Shown: positions 1 through 6,862 of the stretch, piece by piece
Layout: each line of letters begins with the position of its first letter
Position numbering within the stretch: the first letter of the stretch is position 1
Assembly (NCBI GenBank): GCA_002311645.1
Contig: DBYW01000003.1
Location: forward strand, 55,897 to 88,567
DNA from: Bacteroidales bacterium UBA1176
Lineage (GTDB): Bacteria; Bacteroidota; Bacteroidia; Bacteroidales; WCHB1-69
Reading direction: 5' to 3'
Length of the DNA: 32,671 nt
Program-made: the position numbers and the translations under genes
Notes under the pieces: generated by a model
Database searches by the model: none
What the model was told of the DNA's origin: nothing
What the model saw: the letters and a program-made list of their open reading frames with translations, nothing else

Positions 1-441
1 ACACGGCTCGCGTTCCTGCCACAAGGAAGCATCCTCACCCCTCATTTTGCGGAGTTTGAGCGACTGGCCGGACACGCCAACGATGATTTCCAACGCGTGG
101 AGATGGCACGCACTTTCTCCCAACGTTACAACATCGTACTGATACTCAAGGGACACCACACCGTCATCTCACTGCCCGACGGCAACCAATTCTTCAACAC
201 CACAGGCAACGACGGCATGGCCACCGCCGGCAGCGGCGACGTACTTACTGGACTGCTTCTCGCGCTATTGGCACAGGGCTACAATCCTGTCGCCGCAGCC
301 CTGTTGGGAGTCCACATACACGGTCTTGCCGGCGACCTCTATGTCCAAGAAAACGCTTCCCACTCACTCATCGCCTCCGATCTGCCACAATATTTCGGCA
401 AAGCCATTCGTTTCCTTCAGTCAAAAACTCAAAAAGCATAA
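1..441 (+). CDS. nnrD: ADP-dependent NAD(P)H-hydrate dehydratase, C-terminal part (cut by window start)
   Basis: The reading frame is open from base 1, so the 5' end lies outside the window. The visible 146 residues match the C-terminal half of the YjeF/Nnr carbohydrate-kinase-like dehydratase domain, which uses ADP (or ATP) to repair hydrated NADH/NADPH in the cytoplasm. Visible motifs are ILTPHFAEFERLAG (family form close to ILTPHPGEFARL) near residue 11 and NDGMATAGSGDVLTG near residue 71, the nucleotide-binding/catalytic signature with its catalytic Asp. The protein ends normally shortly after the last helix. Many bacteria fuse this domain to an N-terminal epimerase; whether that holds here cannot be seen. 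The next gene begins 12 bases downstream in the same direction. Confidence 0.9.
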   Translation, partial: TRLAFLPQGSILTPHFAEFERLAGHANDDFQRVEMARTFSQRYNIVLILKGHHTVISLPDGNQFFNTTGNDGMATAGSGDVLTGLLLALLAQGYNPVAAALLGVHIHGLAGDLYVQENASHSLIASDLPQYFGKAIRFLQSKTQKA

Positions 442-453
442 CAAAAAAAAACG

Positions 454-1854
454 ATGAAAAAATTTACGCTGTTCGTTCTCATAGCCCTTTTCTTCGCCTA
501 TAATGCTCATGCTCAAGCGGAAATAAAGTTAAAAATCCGCAATGTCACGGCCGACTCCATCAAGATACAGGGTTTCTCCACGAAATCGCGGAAGATGGAG
601 ACCGTCTATGCCGCGCCACTCGCACCCGAACTGATCTACAAAAGCAAGACGCCCTTGGAGCCTGGCCTGTTCTGGGTGCTGGCAGACAGCAACTTGGTGG
701 ATGCCTTCCTCATCTCTTCCGACAAGAACCAAAAGTTCACCTCGTCCATCGACACAGGCAAGATTGTCTATACCGGCAGTCCCGAAAACACGAACTATCA
801 CACATACGTGATTGACATGCAGAACTTTGACTTCCGGATGGAGCAACTAAACATCGAGTTCCAGCAGGCGCAGGCGAGCATGCCTCAGTATATGCTGCGC
901 GTCTTTGCCGACTCGCTGACCGCCCGGGCACGGCGCATCATGGCAGAAAAAGAGGCCTACCAGAGAAAGGTGATGGCCCAAAATCCAGGTACCATGCTCG
1001 CCTCCATCATCGAAGCCTCCATCGAGGCCCCGCAGCCGCCACAGGAGTACTACAACGACAGGTCCCGCATGCAGAAATTCTACATGGAACACTATTTCGA
1101 CAATTTTCCATGGCATGACCCGCGCATTTTGAACACCCCCATAGGCGAGAACAAGATCAAGGAGTTCTGCAACCTCATCTACCAATTCGACCGCCCCGAC
1201 CTGGACACCTGCATCATTGCCGCCCTCGACGCCGCCAAAGTCAACGAAACCACATTCTACAATTTCTTCGACAGAGTCGAGAAAATCCTCGGCAGCAACA
1301 CATCGCCCTACCAGATGGAGAACAGTTACATCAAGATGCTCAAGTATATGCTGCAGTATCCCAAATTGGAGGTGGCCCGCAAAACACGCTACGAACACGA
1401 GCTTTCCATCATCGACAAGAACCACGAGGGCGACATTCTGCCCAACTTCCGCATCGTGATGAGCACTGGCGACACCACCACCTTTTATCAGATAAGAAGT
1501 GAATATATGCTACTGTACCTGCAGCATCCCACTTGCCCGACCTGTCGCGAGGTGCGCGGCAGAATGGCCAACTTCCCTGCCCTCAACAGTGCTATCGCCA
1601 AAGGGAACCTCAAAGTGCTGACCGTCTATTTTGAAAACGACACCAACATCTGGAACAACTTCATCCATTCTTCTGAAGCCAATCCCTCTTACCTCCACGG
1701 CTGGAACTTCGACCAGACCATCGAGGAAAACCATCTCTTCGACACCCGCACAATCCCTTATATGTTTTTGATAGACAAGGATAAAAAGGTTATCCGCAAG
1801 GACATTCTGGTTAACGAAATCGAAGACTACATCAAGAAACTCGGGCTTGACTAA
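454..1854 (+). CDS. exported thioredoxin-fold protein (DUF5106/TlpA-like)
   Basis: A 466-residue protein with an N-terminal Sec signal peptide (MKKFTLFVLIALFFAYNAHA, cleavage near AHA/Q). The first part resembles the DUF4369-like beta-rich domain often found before thioredoxin domains in Bacteroidota, and the middle is helical (DUF5106-like, by memory of the family). The C-terminal third is a thioredoxin fold with a CPTC redox pair (C361, C364) and a later cis-Pro-like segment TIPYMFLIDKD. It probably acts in the periplasm as a thiol-disulfide protein; the partner is unknown. The ATG follows an A-rich stretch 12 bases after the upstream stop, and its 3' end overlaps the next gene by 8 bases, which suggests one transcript from the nnr gene to the polymerase gene. 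Confidence 0.8.
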   Translation: MKKFTLFVLIALFFAYNAHAQAEIKLKIRNVTADSIKIQGFSTKSRKMETVYAAPLAPELIYKSKTPLEPGLFWVLADSNLVDAFLISSDKNQKFTSSIDTGKIVYTGSPENTNYHTYVIDMQNFDFRMEQLNIEFQQAQASMPQYMLRVFADSLTARARRIMAEKEAYQRKVMAQNPGTMLASIIEASIEAPQPPQEYYNDRSRMQKFYMEHYFDNFPWHDPRILNTPIGENKIKEFCNLIYQFDRPDLDTCIIAALDAAKVNETTFYNFFDRVEKILGSNTSPYQMENSYIKMLKYMLQYPKLEVARKTRYEHELSIIDKNHEGDILPNFRIVMSTGDTTTFYQIRSEYMLLYLQHPTCPTCREVRGRMANFPALNSAIAKGNLKVLTVYFENDTNIWNNFIHSSEANPSYLHGWNFDQTIEENHLFDTRTIPYMFLIDKDKKVIRKDILVNEIEDYIKKLGLD

Positions 1855-3355
1855 CCCTCCCCGCACCTACATCGCCATTGACCTGAAGTCATTCTATGCT
1901 TCAGTGGAATGTGTCGCCCGCGGGCTCGATCCACTGACCACCAACCTTGTGGTGGCGGACGTGAGCCGCACGGAGAAGACCATCTGCCTGGCAGTGTCGC
2001 CTTCGTTGAAAGAATACGGCATCGGAGGGCGCGCGCGACTTTTCGAGGTGATGCAACGCCTGCGCGAGGTCAACCGCGAACGCAAGCGCAAGGCCGGCCA
2101 GCCTTTCACAGGCAAGTCGACCGACGCCACCGAGCTGGCCGCCCACCCCGACTGGGAGGTCGACTACATCGCCGCCCCGCCGCAGATGGCACACTACATC
2201 AAAGTGAGCACGCAAATCTACCAGACCTATCTTAAATACATTGCACCTGAGGACATCCACGTCTATTCCATCGACGAGGTCTTCATGGATGTGACAGGCT
2301 ATCTCGCCTCTTACAAGATGACAGCCCACGAACTGGCCATCACCATGATACGTGACGTGCTGCGCAACACGGGCATCACAGCCACTGCCGGCATCGGCAC
2401 CAACCTGTATCTCGCCAAAGTCGCCATGGACATCGTGGCCAAGCACATCCCCGCCGACCAAGACGGCGTGCGCATAGCAGAATTAGACGAGATGAGCTAC
2501 CGCCGGCAACTATGGGATTACCGCCCTATCACCAAGTTCTGGCGCGTGGGCGCAGGCATCGCCAACCAATTAGCCCAGCACGGCATCGACACCATGGGAA
2601 AGATAGCACGCACCTCGCTTGAGAACGAAGAGCTGCTGTACAAGCTCTTCGGGGTGAATGCGGAACTGTTGATAGACCACGCGTGGGGCTGGGAACCTTG
2701 CACCATCGACCTTGTCAAGCAATACAAACCTGAATCCAACTCCTTCAGCAGCGGGCAGGTGCTCATGAGCCCCTACACGTGGAAGAAAGCCCGCGTGGTA
2801 GTCCACGAGATGGCCGATGCCGCCGCCCTCGACTTGGTGGCCAGACACCTCGTCACTGACCAACTGACACTCACCGTGAGCTACGACCCGACAAGTCTCT
2901 CCGATCCTGCCATCCGCGAAAAATATCGCGGCGAAATCACAACCAACTATTACGGAAAGCCCGTACCCAAGCACGCACACGGAACCGCCAACCTCGACGA
3001 GCCGACCTCTTCGGCAAAACTCATCACAAAGACTGTCCTCCAACTTTATGACCGCATCGTCAACCGCGACCTGCTGGTCAAGCGAATCAACCTTGCCACC
3101 AACCATGTCATAGACGAGGCCACCGCCAACAAACAGCGACCCCCAAAACAGTTAGACCTATTCGAAGATCCCAACACCGAGGAGGAACGGCACAGGACGG
3201 AAGAGGCCGCTCTTGACAAAGAACGGCGCCTCCAAGAAGCAGCATTGGCCATCAAACAGAAATTCGGCAAGAATGCCCTCTTGAAGGGTCTGAACTTCGA
3301 GGAGGGTGCCACCGCCAAAGACAGGAACCAGCAGATTGGAGGGCACAAAGCGTAA
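1847..3355 (+). CDS. Y-family DNA polymerase (UmuC/UvrX-like)
   Basis: A 502-residue protein of the Y family of translesion polymerases. The palm motif IAIDLKSFYASVE near the N terminus supplies the first metal-binding Asp (D12) with the usual Phe-Tyr steric-gate pair. YSIDEVFMD supplies the second acidic pair (D143, E144). GIGTNLYLAKVAMD follows, and the little-finger domain runs to about residue 400; the tail is charged and helical and contains QLDLF, which resembles a beta-clamp-binding peptide. The start is TTG at 1847, because no ATG lies at the required position before the conserved first strand, and it overlaps the stop of the upstream gene by 8 bases. A YolD-like gene follows, the pairing known for UvrX/UmuC-type polymerases of Bacillota. 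No LexA site was recognised. Confidence 0.92.
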   Translation: MTNPPRTYIAIDLKSFYASVECVARGLDPLTTNLVVADVSRTEKTICLAVSPSLKEYGIGGRARLFEVMQRLREVNRERKRKAGQPFTGKSTDATELAAHPDWEVDYIAAPPQMAHYIKVSTQIYQTYLKYIAPEDIHVYSIDEVFMDVTGYLASYKMTAHELAITMIRDVLRNTGITATAGIGTNLYLAKVAMDIVAKHIPADQDGVRIAELDEMSYRRQLWDYRPITKFWRVGAGIANQLAQHGIDTMGKIARTSLENEELLYKLFGVNAELLIDHAWGWEPCTIDLVKQYKPESNSFSSGQVLMSPYTWKKARVVVHEMADAAALDLVARHLVTDQLTLTVSYDPTSLSDPAIREKYRGEITTNYYGKPVPKHAHGTANLDEPTSSAKLITKTVLQLYDRIVNRDLLVKRINLATNHVIDEATANKQRPPKQLDLFEDPNTEEERHRTEEAALDKERRLQEAALAIKQKFGKNALLKGLNFEEGATAKDRNQQIGGHKA

Positions 3356-3411
3356 CACAAGTTCAAAAACAAAGATCCTAATTTCCCAACACCATTTCAT
3401 CCACATCCCCT

Positions 3412-3810
3412 ATGTCCGAATACGATGACATCATCAACCTCCCCCACCCCACCTCAAAGTCGCATCCGAGAATGCCGATGTTGAGCCGGGCAGCACAGTT
3501 CGCCCCGTTCGCGGCATTAACAGGCTATGGCGCGGCCATTGACGAAACCGCACGGATGACGGACGTTCAAAGAGACATAGGAGAACACGAACAGGAGCAA
3601 CTGAACCGGAAGATGGCACTATTGTTGGACAACATCGCCGACAAGCCGACGGTCTCAATCGTCTATTTCGAACCAGACCCGCGCAAATCGGGCGGTACCT
3701 ACAAGACGCTGACCTGCCAACTCAAGTCATTTGACGAGGCCAACCATCTTCTCGTGACCACCGATGGGGAAAAGATTCCCTTGGAAACCATCATAGAGAT
3801 TGAATTCTGA
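3412..3810 (+). CDS. YolD-like protein
   Basis: A 132-residue cytoplasmic protein with the YolD signature RAAQFAPFAALTGYGAAIDE at residues 26-45, followed by a helix and a C-terminal beta-rich domain (SIVYFEPDPRKSGGTYKT and ETIIEIEF). YolD-like proteins are usually encoded beside Y-family polymerases and are thought to be their accessory factors, by analogy to UmuD. Here the gene starts 56 bases after the polymerase stop on the same strand, with a hairpin terminator after it. The linkage supports both assignments. It lacks the LexA/UmuD peptidase fold, so self-cleavage is not expected. The ATG at 3412 is the only start ahead of the motif. Confidence 0.85.
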   Translation: MSEYDDIINLPHPTSKSHPRMPMLSRAAQFAPFAALTGYGAAIDETARMTDVQRDIGEHEQEQLNRKMALLLDNIADKPTVSIVYFEPDPRKSGGTYKTLTCQLKSFDEANHLLVTTDGEKIPLETIIEIEF

Positions 3811-3877
3811 TGTCTATATAGTTCCCACTTCTTCACATAACGCCTAAAAATCAATTCAGGACGGACTGGAAACAAAA

Positions 3878-3902
3878 AAAGCGAGCCATATTAGCTCGCT
3901 TT
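3878..3902. terminator. hairpin terminator between convergent genes
   Basis: A 9-bp stem AAAGCGAGC/GCTCGCTTT with a 7-base loop, flanked by A-rich sequence on the left and T-rich on the right, so it could work in both directions. It lies between the YolD-like gene and the convergent DUF2795 gene. Confidence 0.8.
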
Positions 3903-3950
3903 CTCACTGCATACCGACAATTTGCGCCGATATTCCAGGATTATTCGTCA

Positions 3951-4172
3951 TTAGTATTCATCCTCGTGGAAAAAGAAATCCTCTTTAGTGGGATAGTCAG
4001 GCCAGAGATCTTCGATGGAATCGTACGTCTCGCCTTCGTCATCAATCTCCTGAAGGTTCTCAACAATCTCTTGAGGCGCACCGGAGCGAATGGCATAATC
4101 CAAAAGTTCGTCCTTGGTTGCGGGCCACGGCGCATCCTCCAACTTGGTTGCTAATTCTAATGTCCAATACAT
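3951..4172 (-). CDS. DUF2795 domain protein
   Basis: A 73-residue acidic protein (MYWTLELATKLEDAPWPATK at the start, tail rich in Asp/Glu and Phe). I recognise it as the small DUF2795-type protein that is highly conserved in Bacteroidales; the segment PWPATKDELLDYAIRSGAP is typical. Its function is unknown. It is cytoplasmic with no signal or membrane segment. It is monocistronic: a hairpin lies after its end and its own -7 box about 40 bases ahead of its ATG. Confidence 0.85.
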   Translation of the reverse strand: MYWTLELATKLEDAPWPATKDELLDYAIRSGAPQEIVENLQEIDDEGETYDSIEDLWPDYPTKEDFFFHEDEY

Positions 4173-4210
4173 AGTCTTCTTGAGGTTTTGTGGTTTATTT
4201 TTTGAGGGCG

Positions 4211-4218
4211 CAAAAATA
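4211..4218 (-). promoter_or_regulatory. -7 box for the DUF2795 gene
   Basis: On the minus strand the sequence reads TATTTTTG, matching the Bacteroidota consensus TAnnTTTG, 38 bases before the ATG. No clear -33 element is visible at the usual distance. Confidence 0.6.
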
Positions 4219-4255
4219 GTATTTTAAACAAATAAATACATTTTTTTTAAAAATT

Positions 4256-4795
4256 TTATCTCATTGGCTTATAAACAGTTTCAGAAATGTTATTTTTTTT
4301 GTGCAAATAACGGGCGAAAATAAAGAAGAAATCGGAGAGCCGGTTCAGCACTTTTTGCACCTCACGATACCGTTCATCACGCTCCGCTAACTCGACCACC
4401 AAACGCTCCGCTCTGCGGCAAACGGTGCGACATATGTGCGCATACGCGACAGCCTTGTTGCCCTGCGGCAAGATGAAGCCCCGCATGGGCGGCAACTCGG
4501 CCTGCAGCCTGTCAATCTCGCCTTCCGTGCGCTGCACGAACTCCCCTAACAGAGCATCCTTGTAATAGAGTTCCCACTTGTCGGCGGGAGTGGCTAACAT
4601 GCCACCCACAAGGAACAAAAAATTCTGCGTTTCTGTCAAGAAAGCCTCCTTTTCTTCCGAAACAAGCAGTCCCAAAAAAGAGTTCAGCTCGTCAACCGTG
4701 CCATACGCATGCAGCAGGGAATCGCTTTTTGACACTCTCGAACCATCTGCTAATGAGGTAGTTCCATTATCTCCGGTCTTTGTATAAATTTTCAT
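4256..4795 (-). CDS. pduO: cob(I)alamin adenosyltransferase, PduO type
   Basis: A 179-residue enzyme that transfers the adenosyl group of ATP to cob(I)alamin, forming adenosylcobalamin in the cytoplasm. The N-terminal motif KIYTKTGDNGTTSLADGSRV is the ATP-binding signature, YGTVDELNSFLGL follows, and CRTVCRRAERLV and LNRLSDFFFIFARYL near the C terminus are the conserved Arg/Asp-containing helices of the family. An in-frame ATG 24 bases upstream (4819) is rejected as start: it lies upstream of the gene's own -7 box at 4809-4816, and the family begins with MKIYTKTG. The gene is divergent from tRNA-Lys. The lysine 5,6-aminomutase encoded at the other end of the window needs this cofactor, which gives a plausible metabolic client. 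Confidence 0.93.
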   Translation of the reverse strand: MKIYTKTGDNGTTSLADGSRVSKSDSLLHAYGTVDELNSFLGLLVSEEKEAFLTETQNFLFLVGGMLATPADKWELYYKDALLGEFVQRTEGEIDRLQAELPPMRGFILPQGNKAVAYAHICRTVCRRAERLVVELAERDERYREVQKVLNRLSDFFFIFARYLHKKNNISETVYKPMR

Positions 4796-4804
4796 CGCTT
4801 TTTT

Positions 4805-4835
4805 TTTGCAAAAATACAAAAAAAGTGTATTTTTG
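4805..4835 (+). promoter_or_regulatory. tRNA-Lys promoter (-33/-7)
   Basis: TTTG at 4805-4808, a 19-base spacer and TATTTTTG at 4828-4835 give a complete Bacteroidota sigma-ABfr type promoter. The tRNA begins 26 bases after the -7 box. Confidence 0.75.
4809..4816 (-). promoter_or_regulatory. -7 box for the adenosyltransferase gene
   Basis: TATTTTTG on the minus strand, 13 bases before the ATG at 4795, so the leader would be very short. It sits inside the spacer of the opposing tRNA-Lys promoter. Confidence 0.6.
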
Positions 4836-4861
4836 CAGCCGCAATCCCAACGGGAAAAGCA

Positions 4862-4934
4862 GTCTCCTTAGCTCAGCTGGTAGAGCAATTGACTCTTAAT
4901 CAATGGGTCCAGGGTTCGAGTCCCTGAGGGGACA
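4862..4934 (+). tRNA. tRNA-Lys (anticodon CTT)
   Basis: A complete 73-nt cloverleaf. The acceptor stem GTCTCCT/AGGGGAC has one G-T pair. The D arm is in GCTCAGCTGGTAGAGC. The anticodon stem ATTGA/TCAAT closes the loop CTCTTAA with anticodon CTT at 4895-4897. The T stem is CAGGG/CCCTG with loop TTCGAGT. The discriminator base is A4934; CCA is not encoded. Confidence 0.96.
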
Positions 4935-4937
4935 CTG

Positions 4938-4967
4938 AAAAGCGGTCATTTTGGCCGCTTTTTTTTT
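4938..4967 (+). terminator. intrinsic terminator after tRNA-Lys
   Basis: Stem AAAAGCGG (4938-4945) / CCGCTTTT (4955-4962), continuing as a run of nine T residues to 4967. Confidence 0.85.
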
Positions 4968-5016
4968 ATCTCAACTGCAATAAGTACTTGAAATCCTGAT
5001 AAATTTGTTCATCCAC

Positions 5017-5250
5017 CTAATTATCCAACAGGTAATCGCACACATTCATCACATACACCCCATTGTTCAGTCGGTGTGCTGGAATGGTGTCGTTTGTTAG
5101 AATTATTTTCCTTGAGCAGTCCCCGAGGGACAAAATTTCAATAACCCCACAAAAACGCAGTGCAGTCTGGGGCTGGACAGCGCGCTTGACGATAATCGCG
5201 GCGCGGGAGAACAAAGAGACGAGTATGTGCGTTTTTCGCCGCAAAAGGGA
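5017..5250 (-). pseudogene. possible remnant of a T9SS C-terminal sorting domain
   Basis: The minus-strand frame ends with an IEILSL segment, then TIPAHRLNNGVYVMNV and a stop soon after. This has the shape of a type A T9SS sorting domain (a strand like VEIYDLxG, then a LxxGVYVVRV strand near the C terminus), and the upstream ILVSLF resembles the domain start, where SLFPNP would be expected. The PNP turn, the conserved glycine of the DxxG turn and the usual terminal lysine are missing, and no body of a secreted protein precedes it; the frame upstream runs into the inverted repeat. Read as a decayed gene end. A chance match is quite possible. Confidence 0.3.
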
Positions 5251-5288
5251 GTAGCGTTCGACGAGCATGCGTGAGGGATTGAAGTGGA

Positions 5289-5375
5289 AATGATTTTGGC
5301 GAGAATGAGTGCCCTGGCGAGACGGAGGTTCCGCCACCTCCTATCGTCGGTGGCGGAATCTAAGCCAAAATCATT
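5289..5375. repeat. nested inverted repeat
   Basis: Outer arms AATGATTTTGGC (5289-5300) and GCCAAAATCATT (5364-5375) are perfect 12-bp complements. The inner arms TTCCGCCACC (5329-5338) and GGTGGCGGAA (5349-5358) are perfect 10-bp complements with a 10-base loop. A third copy of TTCCGCCACC lies at 5434-5443. The two nested pairs could form a long cruciform or RNA hairpin with an internal loop. There is no T-run after it, so it is not a simple terminator. Confidence 0.8.
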
Positions 5376-5522
5376 GGAACGGAAAGCCCGACGGCGCGGC
5401 GGCATTGGATTGCGTATGCGGATGTGACGTGATTTCCGCCACCGCGCCGGCACGCCCAAACAAAAATAAAGAATACAGAAAATCTGATTTGTGCCATCAA
5501 GTACATAATTCCCAAAATATTA

Positions 5523-5538
5523 TTGTGTATATACACAA
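5523..5538. promoter_or_regulatory. 16-bp perfect palindrome, possible operator
   Basis: TTGTGTATATACACAA is a perfect palindrome 76 bases upstream of the -7 box of the acyltransferase operon. Its size and symmetry suit a dimeric regulator; none is encoded nearby. Confidence 0.4.
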
Positions 5539-5614
5539 CTTTAGTTTGCAAAAACACAAAAAAAGAATTAGAAAGTAGAGTTTGAGATTCTTTTCTGTGT
5601 ATAAGAAAAAAGCG

Positions 5615-5622
5615 TACTTTTG
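5615..5622 (+). promoter_or_regulatory. -7 box for the dltB-like operon
   Basis: TACTTTTG matches TAnnTTTG and lies 43 bases before the ATG at 5666. No clear -33 element is seen. Confidence 0.6.
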
Positions 5623-5665
5623 CACCCGCGAGCCGGCCTTTCCCTCTCCACTTGACTTCCTATAA

Positions 5666-6862
5666 ATGCCATTCACCGACTACACTTTGTTCTGGAGCAT
5701 CCTGCTCTTTGTCGCCCTCTTCGTAACCTGCAAGTGGGTTTTCAAGAAGGCATGGCTGGACCAAACGACACTCTTGCTCGGCAACATCCTGATTCTCACC
5801 CAAATCGTATCGTCAAAATCGCTGTTTCTCCTCTCGCTGTTAGCCATGTTGGCCTACGGAGCCGGTCTGCTGCTCCACAAGAAAAAGAGCAACGTTTTGT
5901 TGGCTTTCGTCCTCGCCCTGTTTCTCGCCGTGTACGCCATCCGCAACTATCCGCTGGTGCAGTTCTGGCTCGGCGGCTGGTGGCAGGACACCCTTCGCAA
6001 GCATTTCCTGTCGGTGGAGAAGATAGGGCTTTCCTACATTCTCTTCCGCATCATCCACTGGATAGTGGAATGTCGGCGGCAGACCCTGCGAAGCCACGAT
6101 TTTCTGACCTACCTCAACTACCTTTTCTTCTTCCCCACATTCATCGCCGGCCCCATCGACACGTTCAACAACTTCCACTATTGGTCGCACACCACATATG
6201 TCCGATTCAACGTCCGGATGCTGCTCGCCGGCGTGGGGCGCATTTTCATGGGGGCAGTCAAGTCCCTGCTGGTCGTGCCGCTGCTCCTGCCCTACGCCAC
6301 CGACTACCAGACCCTGCTGCCAAATTTGGGCGCGTGGGGCGCCGTTGGCGTGGCCGCCATCCTCTATTCTCTCTACATCTACATTGACTTTTCCGGATAC
6401 AGCGACATGGCCATCGGCATGGCCTACATGATGGGCATCCGCACACCGGAGAACTTCGACAACCCCTATCTGTCGCCCAACATCTCGGAGTTCTGGAAAC
6501 GCTGGCACATCACATTCTCCTCCTTCCTGAAGCAATATGTCTTCAAACCCACCATCGCCCTGCTGAACCGGTTTTCCATCGCACGATATAGGATTGTGGT
6601 TTCGGTTTGCGCTTACCTCGTGACCTTTTTCGTCTGCGGCATTTGGCACGGCAACACCCTCAATTTTGTCATCTGGGGGCTGTGGCACGGAGTCGGGTTG
6701 TCGGTGTACAAAGTCTTCTCGTCCCGTTCCAAGAGGGAATCCACGCGTACCCGCAAGGTTGCCGGCATCATAGCCACCTTCATTTTCGTCACCATCGGCT
6801 GGGTGTTCTTCAACTATCCCGCCGAACAGTTGCTCACCATGTTCAAACTGCTGTTCTCATGA
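5666..6862 (+). CDS. MBOAT family O-acyltransferase (DltB/AlgI-like)
   Basis: A 398-residue polytopic inner-membrane protein of the membrane-bound O-acyltransferase family. Members pass an acyl group (D-alanine from DltC in the Dlt system, acetyl in alginate-type systems) from the cytoplasm to the cell surface. Visible signatures: LFFFPTFIAGPIDTF near residue 153, a YIDFSGYSDMAIGMA segment, NFDNPYLSPNISEFWKRWHIT, and FVCGIWHG with the conserved active-site His (H328), followed by GLWHG (H341). Length fits the family. The downstream gene overlaps by 4 bases (ATGA) and encodes a DltD-like partner, so the two are co-translated. No dltA or dltC lies in the window, so the acyl donor and the acceptor polymer are unknown. 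Confidence 0.9.
   Translation: MPFTDYTLFWSILLFVALFVTCKWVFKKAWLDQTTLLLGNILILTQIVSSKSLFLLSLLAMLAYGAGLLLHKKKSNVLLAFVLALFLAVYAIRNYPLVQFWLGGWWQDTLRKHFLSVEKIGLSYILFRIIHWIVECRRQTLRSHDFLTYLNYLFFFPTFIAGPIDTFNNFHYWSHTTYVRFNVRMLLAGVGRIFMGAVKSLLVVPLLLPYATDYQTLLPNLGAWGAVGVAAILYSLYIYIDFSGYSDMAIGMAYMMGIRTPENFDNPYLSPNISEFWKRWHITFSSFLKQYVFKPTIALLNRFSIARYRIVVSVCAYLVTFFVCGIWHGNTLNFVIWGLWHGVGLSVYKVFSSRSKRESTRTRKVAGIIATFIFVTIGWVFFNYPAEQLLTMFKLLFS

Larger units (their letters stand above)
4968..5614. other. long intergenic region without a convincing intact gene
   Basis: About 650 bases between the tRNA-Lys terminator and the acyltransferase promoter. Short open frames exist on both strands, but none has family-like composition over its whole length. 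It contains a possible eroded sorting-domain remnant (minus strand, 5017-5250), a nested inverted repeat (5289-5375), a further copy of the decamer TTCCGCCACC at 5434-5443 in a GC-rich patch, and a 16-bp palindrome at 5523-5538 in AT-rich sequence. Confidence 0.6.

Noticed and set aside
1847..3810. Phage or plasmid origin for the polymerase-YolD pair
   Set aside because: No integrase, repeats, attachment site or other mobile-element gene flanks it, and the composition is like that of the neighbours; transfer remains possible but is not shown.
5309..5578. Short plus-strand frame (89 codons) in the long intergenic region
   Set aside because: It runs through the inverted repeats and the palindrome, has no promoter-like site close by, and its sequence shows no recognisable domain.
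5840..6688. 282-codon minus-strand frame opposite the MBOAT gene
   Set aside because: The MBOAT protein has its full set of motifs; the reverse frame is compositionally a shadow.
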